Positions 1 to 7,399 of a stretch of 64,000 nucleotides of DNA are shown here, piece by piece. Source of the DNA: Streptomyces sp. 1331.2 (GTDB lineage: Bacteria > Actinomycetota > Actinomycetes > Streptomycetales > Streptomycetaceae); NCBI RefSeq assembly GCF_900199205.1, contig NZ_OBMJ01000001.1:372001-436000 (forward strand), in the 5' to 3' direction. The notes beneath the pieces are model-generated. The model saw nothing but the letters and a program-made list of their open reading frames with translations. It did not search any database and was not told the DNA's origin. Position 1 is the first letter of the stretch; the number at the start of each line of letters is the position of its first letter. Position numbers and translations under genes: made by a program.

Positions 1-1
1 C

Positions 2-988
2 CTGCTCTCGGCCTGCGGCCCGGACACCACCGGCTCCGGTCCCACCACCGGCTCGACCGGCGCCGCACCCGGTTCCGCGGCGCCGGGGACGGCCGCGCCC
101 GGCGCCCCGTCCAAGCCCGGCAGCCCCGCGCCGGCCGGCAAGGAGGTCAACGGCACCTCCGCCGCCAACCACCTCACCATCAGCACCGGCACCCAGACCG
201 TCGCGCTGAACGGCACCACCGTCGACTTCGGTACCGTCGTGCGCGACCTCGCCTGGTCCCCCGACGGCAAGCGGGCCGCGTTCGTCAACGGCAACGGAGA
301 CCTGGTGACGGCCAACCCGGACGGCACCGGCAAGGTCACCCTCGCCAAGAACCCCGGCGGGGAGACCTGGTCCCACCCGACCTGGCAGCACGCCACCGCG
401 GACCCCGGCGTCACGGACGTCCCCGGCGCCCTCGACCGCTTCGACACCATCGTCTTCGCGAGCAGCAAGGGCGGTGTGTCGAAGCTGGAGAAGGTCCCTG
501 CCAAGACTTCCGGCGCCACGCCCGAGGTGCTCACCCCGCACAGCTCCGAAGGCGGCAACGAGAACCTGCCGCAGCCCCCGCAGACCGGCAACACCTGGGC
601 CAACGCGGGCGGCCACCGCGGCGGCATCGCCTACGCCAACACCCCGGCCGACGAGGTGTACATCTACGACGACTACATCCGGCCCTCGACCCGGGACATG
701 GGCAAGGGCTCCCAGCCGGCCCTCTCCCCCGACGGGGAACACCTGGTCTTCGTCCGCTCGGTGAACGGCCATGACCACCTGTTCACCCGCTCCACGGCGT
801 CCGACCAGAAGGCGGAGAAGGACCTGACCCCCTCGGCCACCACCGACTACACCGAGCCCGCCTGGTCCCCCGACGGCAAGACCGTCGCGGCCCGCACCCC
901 GGACGGCGTCAGCACCCTGCCCGCCGACGGCTCCGCCGCGCCGACCCAGGTCTCCACCGTCAAGGGCCTGCCCGCCTACCGTCCGTAA
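2..988 (+). CDS. PD40 (TolB-like) beta-propeller lipoprotein, 5' truncated by the window
   Basis: The reading frame is open from base 2 to the TAA at 986-988, giving 328 visible residues. The first five residues, LLSAC, form a lipobox, so the missing part should be only the start and hydrophobic core of a lipoprotein signal peptide; the mature protein would begin at the Cys and be anchored outside the membrane. A Gly/Pro/Ala/Thr-rich linker follows to about residue 60. The rest carries PD40/WD40-like motifs: WSPDGKRAAFV near residue 85, LSPDGEHLVFV and WSPDGKTVAA further on, typical of six-bladed TolB-type propellers. A GTG at 239 is internal, not the start. Such proteins usually bind ligands or partners; no enzyme motif is visible, so the function is unknown. 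The gene is convergent with its right-hand neighbour. Confidence 0.85.
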   Translation: MLSACGPDTTGSGPTTGSTGAAPGSAAPGTAAPGAPSKPGSPAPAGKEVNGTSAANHLTISTGTQTVALNGTTVDFGTVVRDLAWSPDGKRAAFVNGNGDLVTANPDGTGKVTLAKNPGGETWSHPTWQHATADPGVTDVPGALDRFDTIVFASSKGGVSKLEKVPAKTSGATPEVLTPHSSEGGNENLPQPPQTGNTWANAGGHRGGIAYANTPADEVYIYDDYIRPSTRDMGKGSQPALSPDGEHLVFVRSVNGHDHLFTRSTASDQKAEKDLTPSATTDYTEPAWSPDGKTVAARTPDGVSTLPADGSAAPTQVSTVKGLPAYRP

Positions 989-1042
989 CACCGCCAGGCC
1001 GCCAGGCCACAAGCCGTGGGGCCGGCGCCGCGCCGGTCCCGC

Positions 1043-1636
1043 CTACCGGCCCTGGCCGGGCTTCGCCAACTCGGCGCGCAGCTCGGCCAGGTGCTCGTCG
1101 GCCGACTCGTGCGGCAGGAACTCGACCAGGTCGAGGAAGCGGAACAGCACCCGGGTCTCGGTGACGGCGTACTCGTAGTCGTCGAACCCGACCACCGCGC
1201 CCAGGCCGCCGCGCGCCGCCCCGCGGACGGCGGCCGCGGTCAGCTCGTCGGCCGGGTCCTCGGCGCTCGCCCGCCGCCGGGCGTTCGGGCGCGCCAGGTA
1301 CGGGCAGACCATCGACGCGTAGAGCATGCACGCGCGGTGACCGGGGCCCTCCATGGTCGGCACGAGGTTCCGGTACGGCCGCCCGGCGGCCAGCGCCTCC
1401 GCGATCGCCGCGCTCTCGGCGGGGCCGACGACCCGCCAGACCGGCCCGCGCGCCATGAACCCGCCGCACACCGAACAGAGGCGCCCGAGCGCGCAGTCGG
1501 CGCTGCGGCCGTGGTCCGTCAGTGCGAACTGCGGCTCGCCCCCGTGCCACGGCGTGATCGCCGGCACCGGGTACCCCCGCCCGTCCCGGGGCCGCGCCCC
1601 CACACCGTCCGGCATCGGCACAAGTTCGAATCGCAC
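1043..1636 (-). CDS. Conserved hypothetical protein with Cys-rich motif
   Basis: A 197-residue protein starting at GTG 1636 (VRFELVPMPDG), preceded by a short GGGG. I do not recognise a named family. The middle contains a C-x5-C-x2-C pattern (CALGRLCSVCGG) and later HRACMLYASMVCPYLA, together five to six cysteines that could bind zinc or a cluster. The C-terminal half is acidic and ends in a Leu/Glu-rich helix. It lies 83 bp downstream of the marR gene on the same strand and could be co-transcribed. There is no signal peptide or membrane segment. The frame stays open well upstream through the marR locus, but homology-like composition and codon use begin only at this GTG. The product is probably soluble and cytoplasmic. 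Confidence 0.65.
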   Translation of the reverse strand: MRFELVPMPDGVGARPRDGRGYPVPAITPWHGGEPQFALTDHGRSADCALGRLCSVCGGFMARGPVWRVVGPAESAAIAEALAAGRPYRNLVPTMEGPGHRACMLYASMVCPYLARPNARRRASAEDPADELTAAAVRGAARGGLGAVVGFDDYEYAVTETRVLFRFLDLVEFLPHESADEHLAELRAELAKPGQGR

Positions 1637-1719
1637 GCCCCTATCGATACCAGGGACGGCGGCGACCGGTCGAGCCGCGGCGGCTGCGGCCCCGGCGGCG
1701 GCCCAGGGCCTGACCAGCC

Positions 1720-2247
1720 CTACGCCTGCCCCGGCGCCTCCTGGACCAGCATCACCTTCCGCAGCAGCTCCGCCAGCGTGTGCCGCTCGTCGGCCGTGAG
1801 CACCCCGAGCAGCCGGTGTTCCTCCCGGCCGACCACGTCGAGGGCTTCCTGCCAGGCGGCGCGTCCGGCGTCCGTGAGCACGATGTCGACCTTGCGGCGG
1901 TCCGTCGTGGACGGCGTGCGCAGGATGAAGCCCCGGTGTTCCAGGGTCTCCAGCCGGCCGGTGATCGAGGCCGGGGCGAGGTTGAGGTCGGCGCGCAGGT
2001 CGGAGGGGGCGGCGTGGCCGCCGCGGCCGGCGAGCACGTGCAGGGTGTCGAACTCGTGCTTGTGCAGGCCGTAGTCGCTGACGCCCTGTTCGCGGACCCG
2101 GCCGAGGTGGCGGGTGAGCCGCTGCATGCGGGTGACGGCCCCCTCGATGTCCGGGTCGAGCTCGGGCAGCACCGGTAGCCAGCGGTCGAGGTGGCCGTCC
2201 GTCCAGTCGCGGGGCGGCGCGTCGTGCTGCTGGGGGTGCTCGGCCAT
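1720..2247 (-). CDS. MarR family transcriptional regulator
   Basis: A 175-residue winged-helix repressor starting at ATG 2247. The core between about residues 55 and 150 has the MarR layout: helices ending in DTLHVLAG, a recognition region with LNLAPASITGRLETLEHRG, and a wing with TDRRKVDIVLTDAGRAAW. The wing pattern (D-x-R-x(4)-LTxxG) is diagnostic for MarR. It is divergent from an MFS exporter starting 72 bp away, the usual arrangement in which MarR represses the exporter and itself until a ligand binds. A 16-bp near-palindrome (2293-2308) in the shared promoter is a plausible operator. The ligand cannot be predicted. Confidence 0.9.
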   Translation of the reverse strand: MAEHPQQHDAPPRDWTDGHLDRWLPVLPELDPDIEGAVTRMQRLTRHLGRVREQGVSDYGLHKHEFDTLHVLAGRGGHAAPSDLRADLNLAPASITGRLETLEHRGFILRTPSTTDRRKVDIVLTDAGRAAWQEALDVVGREEHRLLGVLTADERHTLAELLRKVMLVQEAPGQA

Positions 2248-2292
2248 GGGAGGAGTCTACAAACCTTGAAACATCGCCAGCAAAATATTCGT

Positions 2293-2308
2293 TGCCAAAA
2301 TTTCGGCA
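2293..2308. promoter_or_regulatory. Candidate MarR operator
   Basis: TGCCAAAATTTCGGCA is a near-perfect 16-bp dyad (one mismatched pair) in the AT-richer spacer between the divergent marR and MFS genes. It lies 11 bp upstream of the likely exporter start. MarR proteins typically bind 16-20 bp dyads overlapping divergent promoters. The assignment rests on location and symmetry only. Confidence 0.45.
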
Positions 2309-2318
2309 CCGAAATACA

Positions 2319-3701
2319 GTGCGGCGCGTGATCCGACACCCTCTGCGCCTGCCGGCCTTCCGCCTGCTCTTCCTCGGCCGCACGATCTCCACCCTGGGCG
2401 ACGCCGTCGTCCCCGCCGCCCTCGCGATCGCCATCACCCGGGCCACCGGCTCCTCTGCCGCGCTCGCCCTGGTGCTGGGGTGCGCGATGGTGCCCCGGCT
2501 GCTCCTGCTGCCCTTCGGCGGGGTGGTCGGGGACCGCTTCGACCCGCGCCTGGTCGCGCTCGCCACCGACCTCGTCCGGGCCGTCGCCCAGCTGCTCGTC
2601 GGCGTGGAACTGCTCGGCGGGCACCCCCGCCTGGCACACCTGGCGATCGCCTCCGCCGTCGGCGGCAGCGCCTCCGCCTTCGCCATGCCCACCGCCTCGC
2701 CGCTGGTCGCGGCCACCGTCCAGGGCGAGCTGCGGCTGCGGGCCAACGCCCTGCTCGCCACCGCCACCGGCGCCGCCCGCCTCGGCGGCCCGGCCCTCGC
2801 CGGACTGCTGGTGTACACCGCCGGCCCGGGCTGGGCGTTCGTCCTGGACGGCGCGTCCTTCGTGCTGAGCGCCGCGCTGCTCGCCCGACTCGCCCGGCTG
2901 ACCCGGCTCACCACCGGCCGCGCCCCCGACGGCCGTACCCCCGGCGAACCGCGCTCGCTGCGCCGGGACCTCGCCGACGGCTGGAGCGAGGTGCGCTCCC
3001 GGGACTGGTACTGGACCAGCCTGATCGCCCACGGGGTGTGGAACGGCGCCAACGCCGTGCTGCTCACCCTCGGCCCGCTGATCGCCGCCACCCGGCTGGG
3101 CGGCGACGGCGCCTGGGTGGCGCTGACCCAGGCGGGAGCGGTCGGCCTGCTGGTCGGCTCGCTGCTCGCCGGGCGGCTCCGGCCTCGCCGCCCGGTCCTG
3201 GCCGGCAACCTCGCCCTGGCGCTGTACGGCCTGCCGCTGCTCGCGCTCGCCGTCGCGGCTCCGGCACCGCTCGCGGTGGCCGCACAGGCGGTGGCGCTGG
3301 CCGGGCTGGGGTTCCTGAACCCGGTCTGGGAGACGGTGGTCCAGCAGGACTTCCCGGCCGGGTCGCTGGCCCGGGTCACCTCCTACGACTGGCTGCTCTC
3401 GCTGGCCTTCGCCCCGCTCGGGTACGTCCTGGCGCCGCTGGCCGCCGATGCCTGGGGCAGCCGGGTGCCGCTGCTGGCGGCCGCCGTCCTGGTGACCCTG
3501 GTCTGTGCGGGCACGGCCGCGGTGCCCGGAGTCCGCCGGCACGGCGCTCGGCCGGCGGGTCCGGCGCCGCAGCAGGCCGCAGCGCCGGCGGCCGCCGCCA
3601 CCCCCGCACCGGCCCCCGGCCCGGGTACGGAGGCGGCGACGGGTGCGGAGGCAGAGGCGGGTGCGGAGCCGCAGCGGCCGCCGGCTCAGCTCAACTCCTG
3701 A
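2319..3701 (+). CDS. MFS transporter (EntS/MFS_3-like exporter)
   Basis: About 460 residues with twelve hydrophobic segments. The N-terminus FRLLFLGRTISTLGDAVVP is typical of the MFS_3/EntS-like branch (enterobactin and macrolide-type efflux). The cytoplasmic loop between helices 2 and 3 reads GGVVGDRFDPR, the usual MFS signature position. After the last helix (near residue 410) there is an Ala/Pro/Glu-rich tail of about 50 residues with no predicted fold. GTG 2319 is chosen because it lies just before the first conserved residues; GTG 2328 is an alternative, and neither has a clear ribosome binding site, so a leaderless transcript is possible. It is divergent from marR and presumably repressed by it. 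It ends 10 bp from a convergent gene. The substrate is unknown. Confidence 0.85.
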   Translation: MRRVIRHPLRLPAFRLLFLGRTISTLGDAVVPAALAIAITRATGSSAALALVLGCAMVPRLLLLPFGGVVGDRFDPRLVALATDLVRAVAQLLVGVELLGGHPRLAHLAIASAVGGSASAFAMPTASPLVAATVQGELRLRANALLATATGAARLGGPALAGLLVYTAGPGWAFVLDGASFVLSAALLARLARLTRLTTGRAPDGRTPGEPRSLRRDLADGWSEVRSRDWYWTSLIAHGVWNGANAVLLTLGPLIAATRLGGDGAWVALTQAGAVGLLVGSLLAGRLRPRRPVLAGNLALALYGLPLLALAVAAPAPLAVAAQAVALAGLGFLNPVWETVVQQDFPAGSLARVTSYDWLLSLAFAPLGYVLAPLAADAWGSRVPLLAAAVLVTLVCAGTAAVPGVRRHGARPAGPAPQQAAAPAAAATPAPAPGPGTEAATGAEAEAGAEPQRPPAQLNS

Positions 3702-3711
3702 TCACCGCAGG

Positions 3712-4608
3712 TCAGTTCCAGATGCCGGTGATGTCGCTCGCGGAGGCCGCGTTGCCCGCGTGGCCGGCGGCCCCGGCCAGGTCCTCCAGGGTGCGCAGCA
3801 CGTTGTAGTGGTTGTAGGTGGAGGCGGAGCTGCTGCCCGGGGTCACGTGGGCGCCGTAGACCACGGTCGGGATCCGGTTTCCGGAGAGCTTGTTGTCCTC
3901 GTCGAAGGTGACGACCAGCAGGCTGTTGTGGCTCTGCGCCCAGGTGGCGTACGCGCCCAGGTTGTTCTTGATCCAGGTGTCGCCGGTGCTGACCGAGCAG
4001 TCGTGCATGTCGCTGCAGAGGTTCGGCACGACGAAGGAGACGTTCGGCAGGGTGGTGTAGTCGGTCGGGAACTGCGCGAAGGTCTTGGCCGAGCTGAGCG
4101 GGACGTTGCCGAAGCCGAACCACGGGTTGTGCTTCTGCGCGTAGTTGCCGCTGCTGCACACGGTGCTGCCCTGGCTGGGCAGGGACTCGTTGTAGCTGGC
4201 CCAGGTCTTGCCGGCGGCGATGACCTCGGAGGCCAGGTTGGCGGCCTGGAACCCGCCGACCGTCACACAGCTGTCGTCGACGGTGCCCTGAGTGGAGCCG
4301 GAGAACAGCGCGTAGTAGTTCGGCTCGCTCGGGTGGGTGATGCCGTAGGACTGGGTGAGGTTGGCGCCGCCCGCCTTCAGGGTGTTGTTGATGTACGGGG
4401 CGCTGCTGCTGCCGATGACCTGGGTGTAGGCGTGGTTCTCCATCACCACGACGATGATGTGGTCGGGGGTGGGCAGCGCGGCGGCCTGGGCGGTGGAGGC
4501 GGTCGCCGCCCAGAGGCCGGCGGAGGCGGCGACCAGCGCGACGGCGGAGCCGATCGCGGTCGCGGTGCGGCGGGAGCGGGCGTTCAGGGGCTTCGTGGAC
4601 GAAGTCAT
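3712..4608 (-). CDS. Secreted phosphoesterase (phosphatidylinositol-3-phosphatase/SapM-like)
   Basis: A 298-residue protein of the PF04185 phosphoesterase superfamily. Residues 1-42 form a signal peptide (RSRRTATAIGSAVALVAA, cleavage after AQA), with arginines that could allow Tat export. The mature part begins HIIVVVMENHAYTQVIGSS, the nucleophile and metal-binding region of this family. Later come HPSEPNYYALFSGS and the metal-binding VVTFDEDNKLSGNRIPTVV. The short single-domain form resembles acid phosphatases such as mycobacterial SapM rather than the larger phospholipases C. It lies downstream of a phospholipase-D-like gene on the same strand, after a 129-bp gap holding a 19-bp-spaced direct repeat. 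A role in extracellular phosphate release is likely; the substrate is unproven. Confidence 0.85.
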   Translation of the reverse strand: MTSSTKPLNARSRRTATAIGSAVALVAASAGLWAATASTAQAAALPTPDHIIVVVMENHAYTQVIGSSSAPYINNTLKAGGANLTQSYGITHPSEPNYYALFSGSTQGTVDDSCVTVGGFQAANLASEVIAAGKTWASYNESLPSQGSTVCSSGNYAQKHNPWFGFGNVPLSSAKTFAQFPTDYTTLPNVSFVVPNLCSDMHDCSVSTGDTWIKNNLGAYATWAQSHNSLLVVTFDEDNKLSGNRIPTVVYGAHVTPGSSSASTYNHYNVLRTLEDLAGAAGHAGNAASASDITGIWN

Positions 4609-4676
4609 GACAAATCCTCGGGTAGGGAGCGGCCGGACGGGCCGCTCGGCATCGCGGGAGGGACGTGCTTCGGGAG

Positions 4677-4711
4677 TGACCGGGGCGACCGGGTGTGACC
4701 GGGGCGATCGG
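4677..4711. promoter_or_regulatory. Direct repeat upstream of the secreted phosphatase gene
   Basis: TGACCGGGGCGACCGG (4677-4692) is repeated with one change at 4696-4711, a 19-bp period. Read along the phosphatase strand this gives several GGTCA/GGTCG cores at 9-10 bp spacing, loosely like PhoP-type direct-repeat boxes. It lies about 70-100 bp upstream of the phosphatase start. The binding protein is unknown. Confidence 0.3.
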
Positions 4712-4737
4712 TGCGGCCGGTACTGCCAGGACAGGCC

Positions 4738-5742
4738 CTAGTACGGCGTGCCGTTGGCGAAGTCGCGGGCGACGGTGGACTCGATCGTGTTCAGCACCCC
4801 GGAGTCGGTGGTGATCAGGCCCAGCTCGCGGTTGTGGTTCAGCGAGTTGTCGGAGAAGTTCTCCGAGCCGGCGAAGACCTTGGCCGAGGCCGTGCCGTAG
4901 TCCGCGACGATCACCTTGGCGTGGACGTACAGGCCGGTGGTCGAGGAGTAGGTGACGACACTGCCGCCCTCCGCCGTGACCTGGTCGAAGGAGTCGGCGT
5001 ACGAGCCCGGGTTCATGCCGACCACGCGCACCGTGACGCCCCGGGCGGCCGCCGCGGCGACGGCGTCCACCAGCGCCGTGTCGCCGAACTCCAGCTGCTC
5101 CAGGTCGAGACTGGTCCGGGCGCCGTTGATCAGGGCCAGCAGCCGGGACTGCGAGTCGGTGGGCGACCAGACCAGGTTGTCGCCGTCGGTGGGCGTGACG
5201 GCGGTCTTGGCGTAGTCGGCGGCGAAGACCCGCTCGATCGCGGCGACGTCGTTGGCGTCGGTGTCGATGACGCCGTAGTCGCGGTCGTTCGCGTAGTAGG
5301 AGGAGTCCAGGTTGCCGGTCATGATCAGCGACGTGACGCCGTCCACGGTGACGGTCTTCTGGTGGGTGTAGACGAACGCCGTGGAGGAGTAGGTGACGCC
5401 GACCCCGGCGGCCTTGAGCGCCGAGTAGGCCGCGCCGTTGACCGAGGTGTGGGCTCCGTCCAGGATCACCCGGACGGTGACACCGGCCCGCTGACGGGCG
5501 ATCAGGGCGTTGACGGCGGTCGTGTCGCGCAGCTCGTACAGGGTGACGTCGACGGACCGGGTCGCCGCGTTGATGAGGTTGTAGACGACGGTGTGGTCCT
5601 GGTCGGGGAAGACGATCGCGGTGTACGTACCGGCGGCCGTCGTGGTGGCCGGCGCGGCCGTGGCGTTTCCGGACAGCGGTATCAGACCGGCGGTGGCGAG
5701 CAGCAGGGCGCCGGCGCGGCGCGCCAGGGTGGCCAGGGGCAT
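4738..5742 (-). CDS. Secreted phospholipase D-like (HKD) protein
   Basis: 334 residues from ATG 5742, which has a GGAG 6-10 bp upstream and opens directly into a signal peptide (LARRAGALLLATAGLIPL); an upstream in-frame ATG at 5853 would add 37 Arg/Pro-rich residues and is less likely. Two PLDc_2 motifs are visible: HQKTVTVDG followed by MTGNLDSS, and HAKVIVADYG followed by FAGSENFSDNS. Both keep the His and Lys of HxKxxxxD, and the Asp is in place. The spacing fits a two-motif, single-chain phosphodiesterase. Members act on phospholipids or nucleic acids. Clustered with a secreted phosphatase, it may contribute to lipid or phosphate scavenging; a secreted nuclease is the alternative. Confidence 0.85.
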   Translation of the reverse strand: MPLATLARRAGALLLATAGLIPLSGNATAAPATTTAAGTYTAIVFPDQDHTVVYNLINAATRSVDVTLYELRDTTAVNALIARQRAGVTVRVILDGAHTSVNGAAYSALKAAGVGVTYSSTAFVYTHQKTVTVDGVTSLIMTGNLDSSYYANDRDYGVIDTDANDVAAIERVFAADYAKTAVTPTDGDNLVWSPTDSQSRLLALINGARTSLDLEQLEFGDTALVDAVAAAAARGVTVRVVGMNPGSYADSFDQVTAEGGSVVTYSSTTGLYVHAKVIVADYGTASAKVFAGSENFSDNSLNHNRELGLITTDSGVLNTIESTVARDFANGTPY

Positions 5743-5796
5743 GGGGAGGCTCCGTGGTCGGCGAGGGGAGGCGGGCAGGCGGTGCGGGTGTCGCGA

Positions 5797-5825
5797 GGAA
5801 GGTGCGCGCGGGGAAGGTGCGCGCG
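5797..5825. repeat. 14-bp direct repeat, 15-bp period
   Basis: GGAAGGTGCGCGCG occurs at 5797-5810 and 5812-5825. It lies 55-83 bp upstream of the phospholipase-D-like start, where an operator or promoter would be expected. It is exact, but low-complexity GC content weakens the case. Confidence 0.4.
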
Positions 5826-5965
5826 AGGAGCGCCCGAACAGCATGGGGGCCAAGCATCAACGCGGGTAGACGACAGCAGGTAAAACCTTGGCCCCGGAGC
5901 GGGAAACGAACGGTGCGCCGTCCGAGCCACGCCCATAACGGACGATGCGGGCCAAACGGTTCACA

Positions 5966-5995
5966 TTGCCATCGACCGCGGACAGCGGTGATAGT
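5966..5995 (+). promoter_or_regulatory. Candidate housekeeping-type promoter of the serine hydrolase gene
   Basis: TTGCCA (5966-5971) and GATAGT (5990-5995) match -35 and -10 consensus positions with 18 bp between them, in the most AT-rich part of the intergenic region. The leader would be about 50 nt to the ATG at 6051, which has a GAGG at -8. Confidence 0.4.
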
Positions 5996-6050
5996 GATCA
6001 TCCATCGACGCGGCCCGACGCCGTGTCAGCCGACGAGAGAACCGAGGAAC

Positions 6051-7327
6051 ATGGCGAAGATCAGCCTTCTGCGTCCCTTCGCGGTGGCCGCCGCGGGTGT
6101 CGTCCTGGTGGCGACCGGTGCCGCCCACGCCGTGGCCGCCGAACCGGGCGGCGCCGCCGCACCCGTCCCGACACCGCCGGTGTGCTCGCTGCCCTGCAGG
6201 CCACCACGGGTGCCGGCGCCCCGGGCGCCTTCGCGGTGATCCGCGACCACGGCGACCAGGAGTCCACCCGCTCGCTGGCCGTCGGCAAGGCCGACCTCGA
6301 CGGGACCCCGATGAACTCCTCGTGGAGGTTCCGGGTCGGCAGCAACAGCAAGATGTTCACCGCCGTTCTCGTGATGCAGCTGGCGGAGGAGGGCCGGATC
6401 GACCTCGACAAGCCCCTGCGCGACTACCTCCCCGAGGGCACCCTCCCGGCCGGCTGGACCATGACGGGCCGCCAGGTGATGGAGCACCGGGCCGGCGTCT
6501 ACGACCACACCAACGACCTGCTGGAGCAGGCCGGCGAGGAGACCACCAGCGCGTTCGAGGCGCGCATCCGCAGCACGGTGTACGACCCGCGCGACCTGGT
6601 GGCGATGTCGGTCAAGCACGGCATCCAGTACACCCCCGGCAGCCGCTACTCCTACTCCAACACCGACTTCGTACTGCTGGGCCTCGCGGTCGAGCACCTC
6701 ACCGGACAGCCGTACCCGGAGGTGCTGAACGAGCGGATCATCCAGCCGCTCGGCCTGCGCAGGACCTCCTTCGTGGTGCCCGACCGGCAGATCAGTGGCG
6801 ACCACGTCACCGGCTACCTCACCAACGACGACCGCAGCAAGCCGCTGCTGGACTCCACCGAGCAGAACGGCTCCTGGGTGTGGAGCGCCGGGGCCGTCAT
6901 CTCCTCCGCCGAGGACCTCGACCACTTCCTGACCGCCCTGCTGGCCGGCAGCAGCGGCGGGCTGGTCACGGACGCCTCCCGGGACCAGATGACCGCCGCC
7001 CTGCCCACGCCCACCGCGAAGATCTCCTACGGCCTGGGGCTGCGCCGCATCTCGCTCTCCTGCGGGGACGTGTACGGCCACGGCGGCATCGTGCAGGGCT
7101 TCCAGACCCAGTCCTTCGTGGCCCCGGACGGGCACCGCAGCGTGGTGGTGTTCGCCAATGCCTCCAACAACGGCTCGGTGACGCAGGGTCTGATGAACGC
7201 GCTGGAGCCGGCCTTCTGCGGCAAGAAGCCCACGGCCGCCCCGCGGACGAACCTCGCCCCGCGCTCCGACCTGCGCGGCACGGGCTCCGCGTACGAGCTG
7301 CCCGTGGTGGAGGACACCCGGATCTGA
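6051..7327 (+). CDS. Secreted serine hydrolase (DD-peptidase / class C beta-lactamase type), apparent -1 frameshift
   Basis: The protein is encoded in two frames. From ATG 6051 (good ribosome binding site) comes a clean signal peptide, LLRPFAVAAAGVVLVA ending near AHAVAAE. At about 6165-6176 the coding frame moves back by one base and continues to TGA 7325-7327. The two parts total 1277 bp, one base short of 426 codons. The body has all S12 motifs: SxxK as SNSK in GSNSKMF, YxN as YSN in YSYSNTDF, and HGG in YGHGGIVQGF. It should act on peptidoglycan peptides or esters outside the cell. Either a base was lost in the assembly in the cytosine-rich run, or the gene is inactivated in this strain. 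No alternative start in the second frame gives a signal peptide. Confidence 0.8.
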
Positions 7328-7362
7328 GCCGCCGCCCGACGGCTCCCGCAGCCGCGCACGTA

Positions 7363-7393
7363 CGCCCGCCCCTGGTCCGACCGGGGGCGGGCG
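7363..7393. terminator. Bidirectional stem-loop terminator
   Basis: CGCCCGCCCC (7363-7372) pairs perfectly with GGGGCGGGCG (7384-7393) across an 11-nt loop. It sits between the convergent serine hydrolase and STAND regulator genes. No T-tract follows, as is common for actinobacterial terminators. Confidence 0.6.
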
Positions 7394-7399
7394 CCGGTG

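Larger units (their letters stand above)
5743..6050. other. Divergent intergenic region
   Basis: These 308 bp separate the phospholipase-D-like gene (-) from the serine hydrolase (+). They hold a 14-bp direct repeat (5797-5825) on the left and a recognisable promoter for the hydrolase (5966-5995) on the right. I see no coding sequence. Confidence 0.6.

Noticed and set aside
960..1550. Arg/Gly-rich minus-strand frame overlapping the lipoprotein end
   Set aside because: Shadow of the Cys-rich gene in another frame.
1043..3379. A 778-codon minus-strand open frame running through the MarR and MFS genes
   Set aside because: Only its last 197 codons have normal composition; the rest is the high-GC shadow of the divergent exporter.
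5959..5969. GTTCACATTGC, a single PHO-box-like unit before the serine hydrolase
   Set aside because: Only one unit; PHO boxes need at least two direct repeats.
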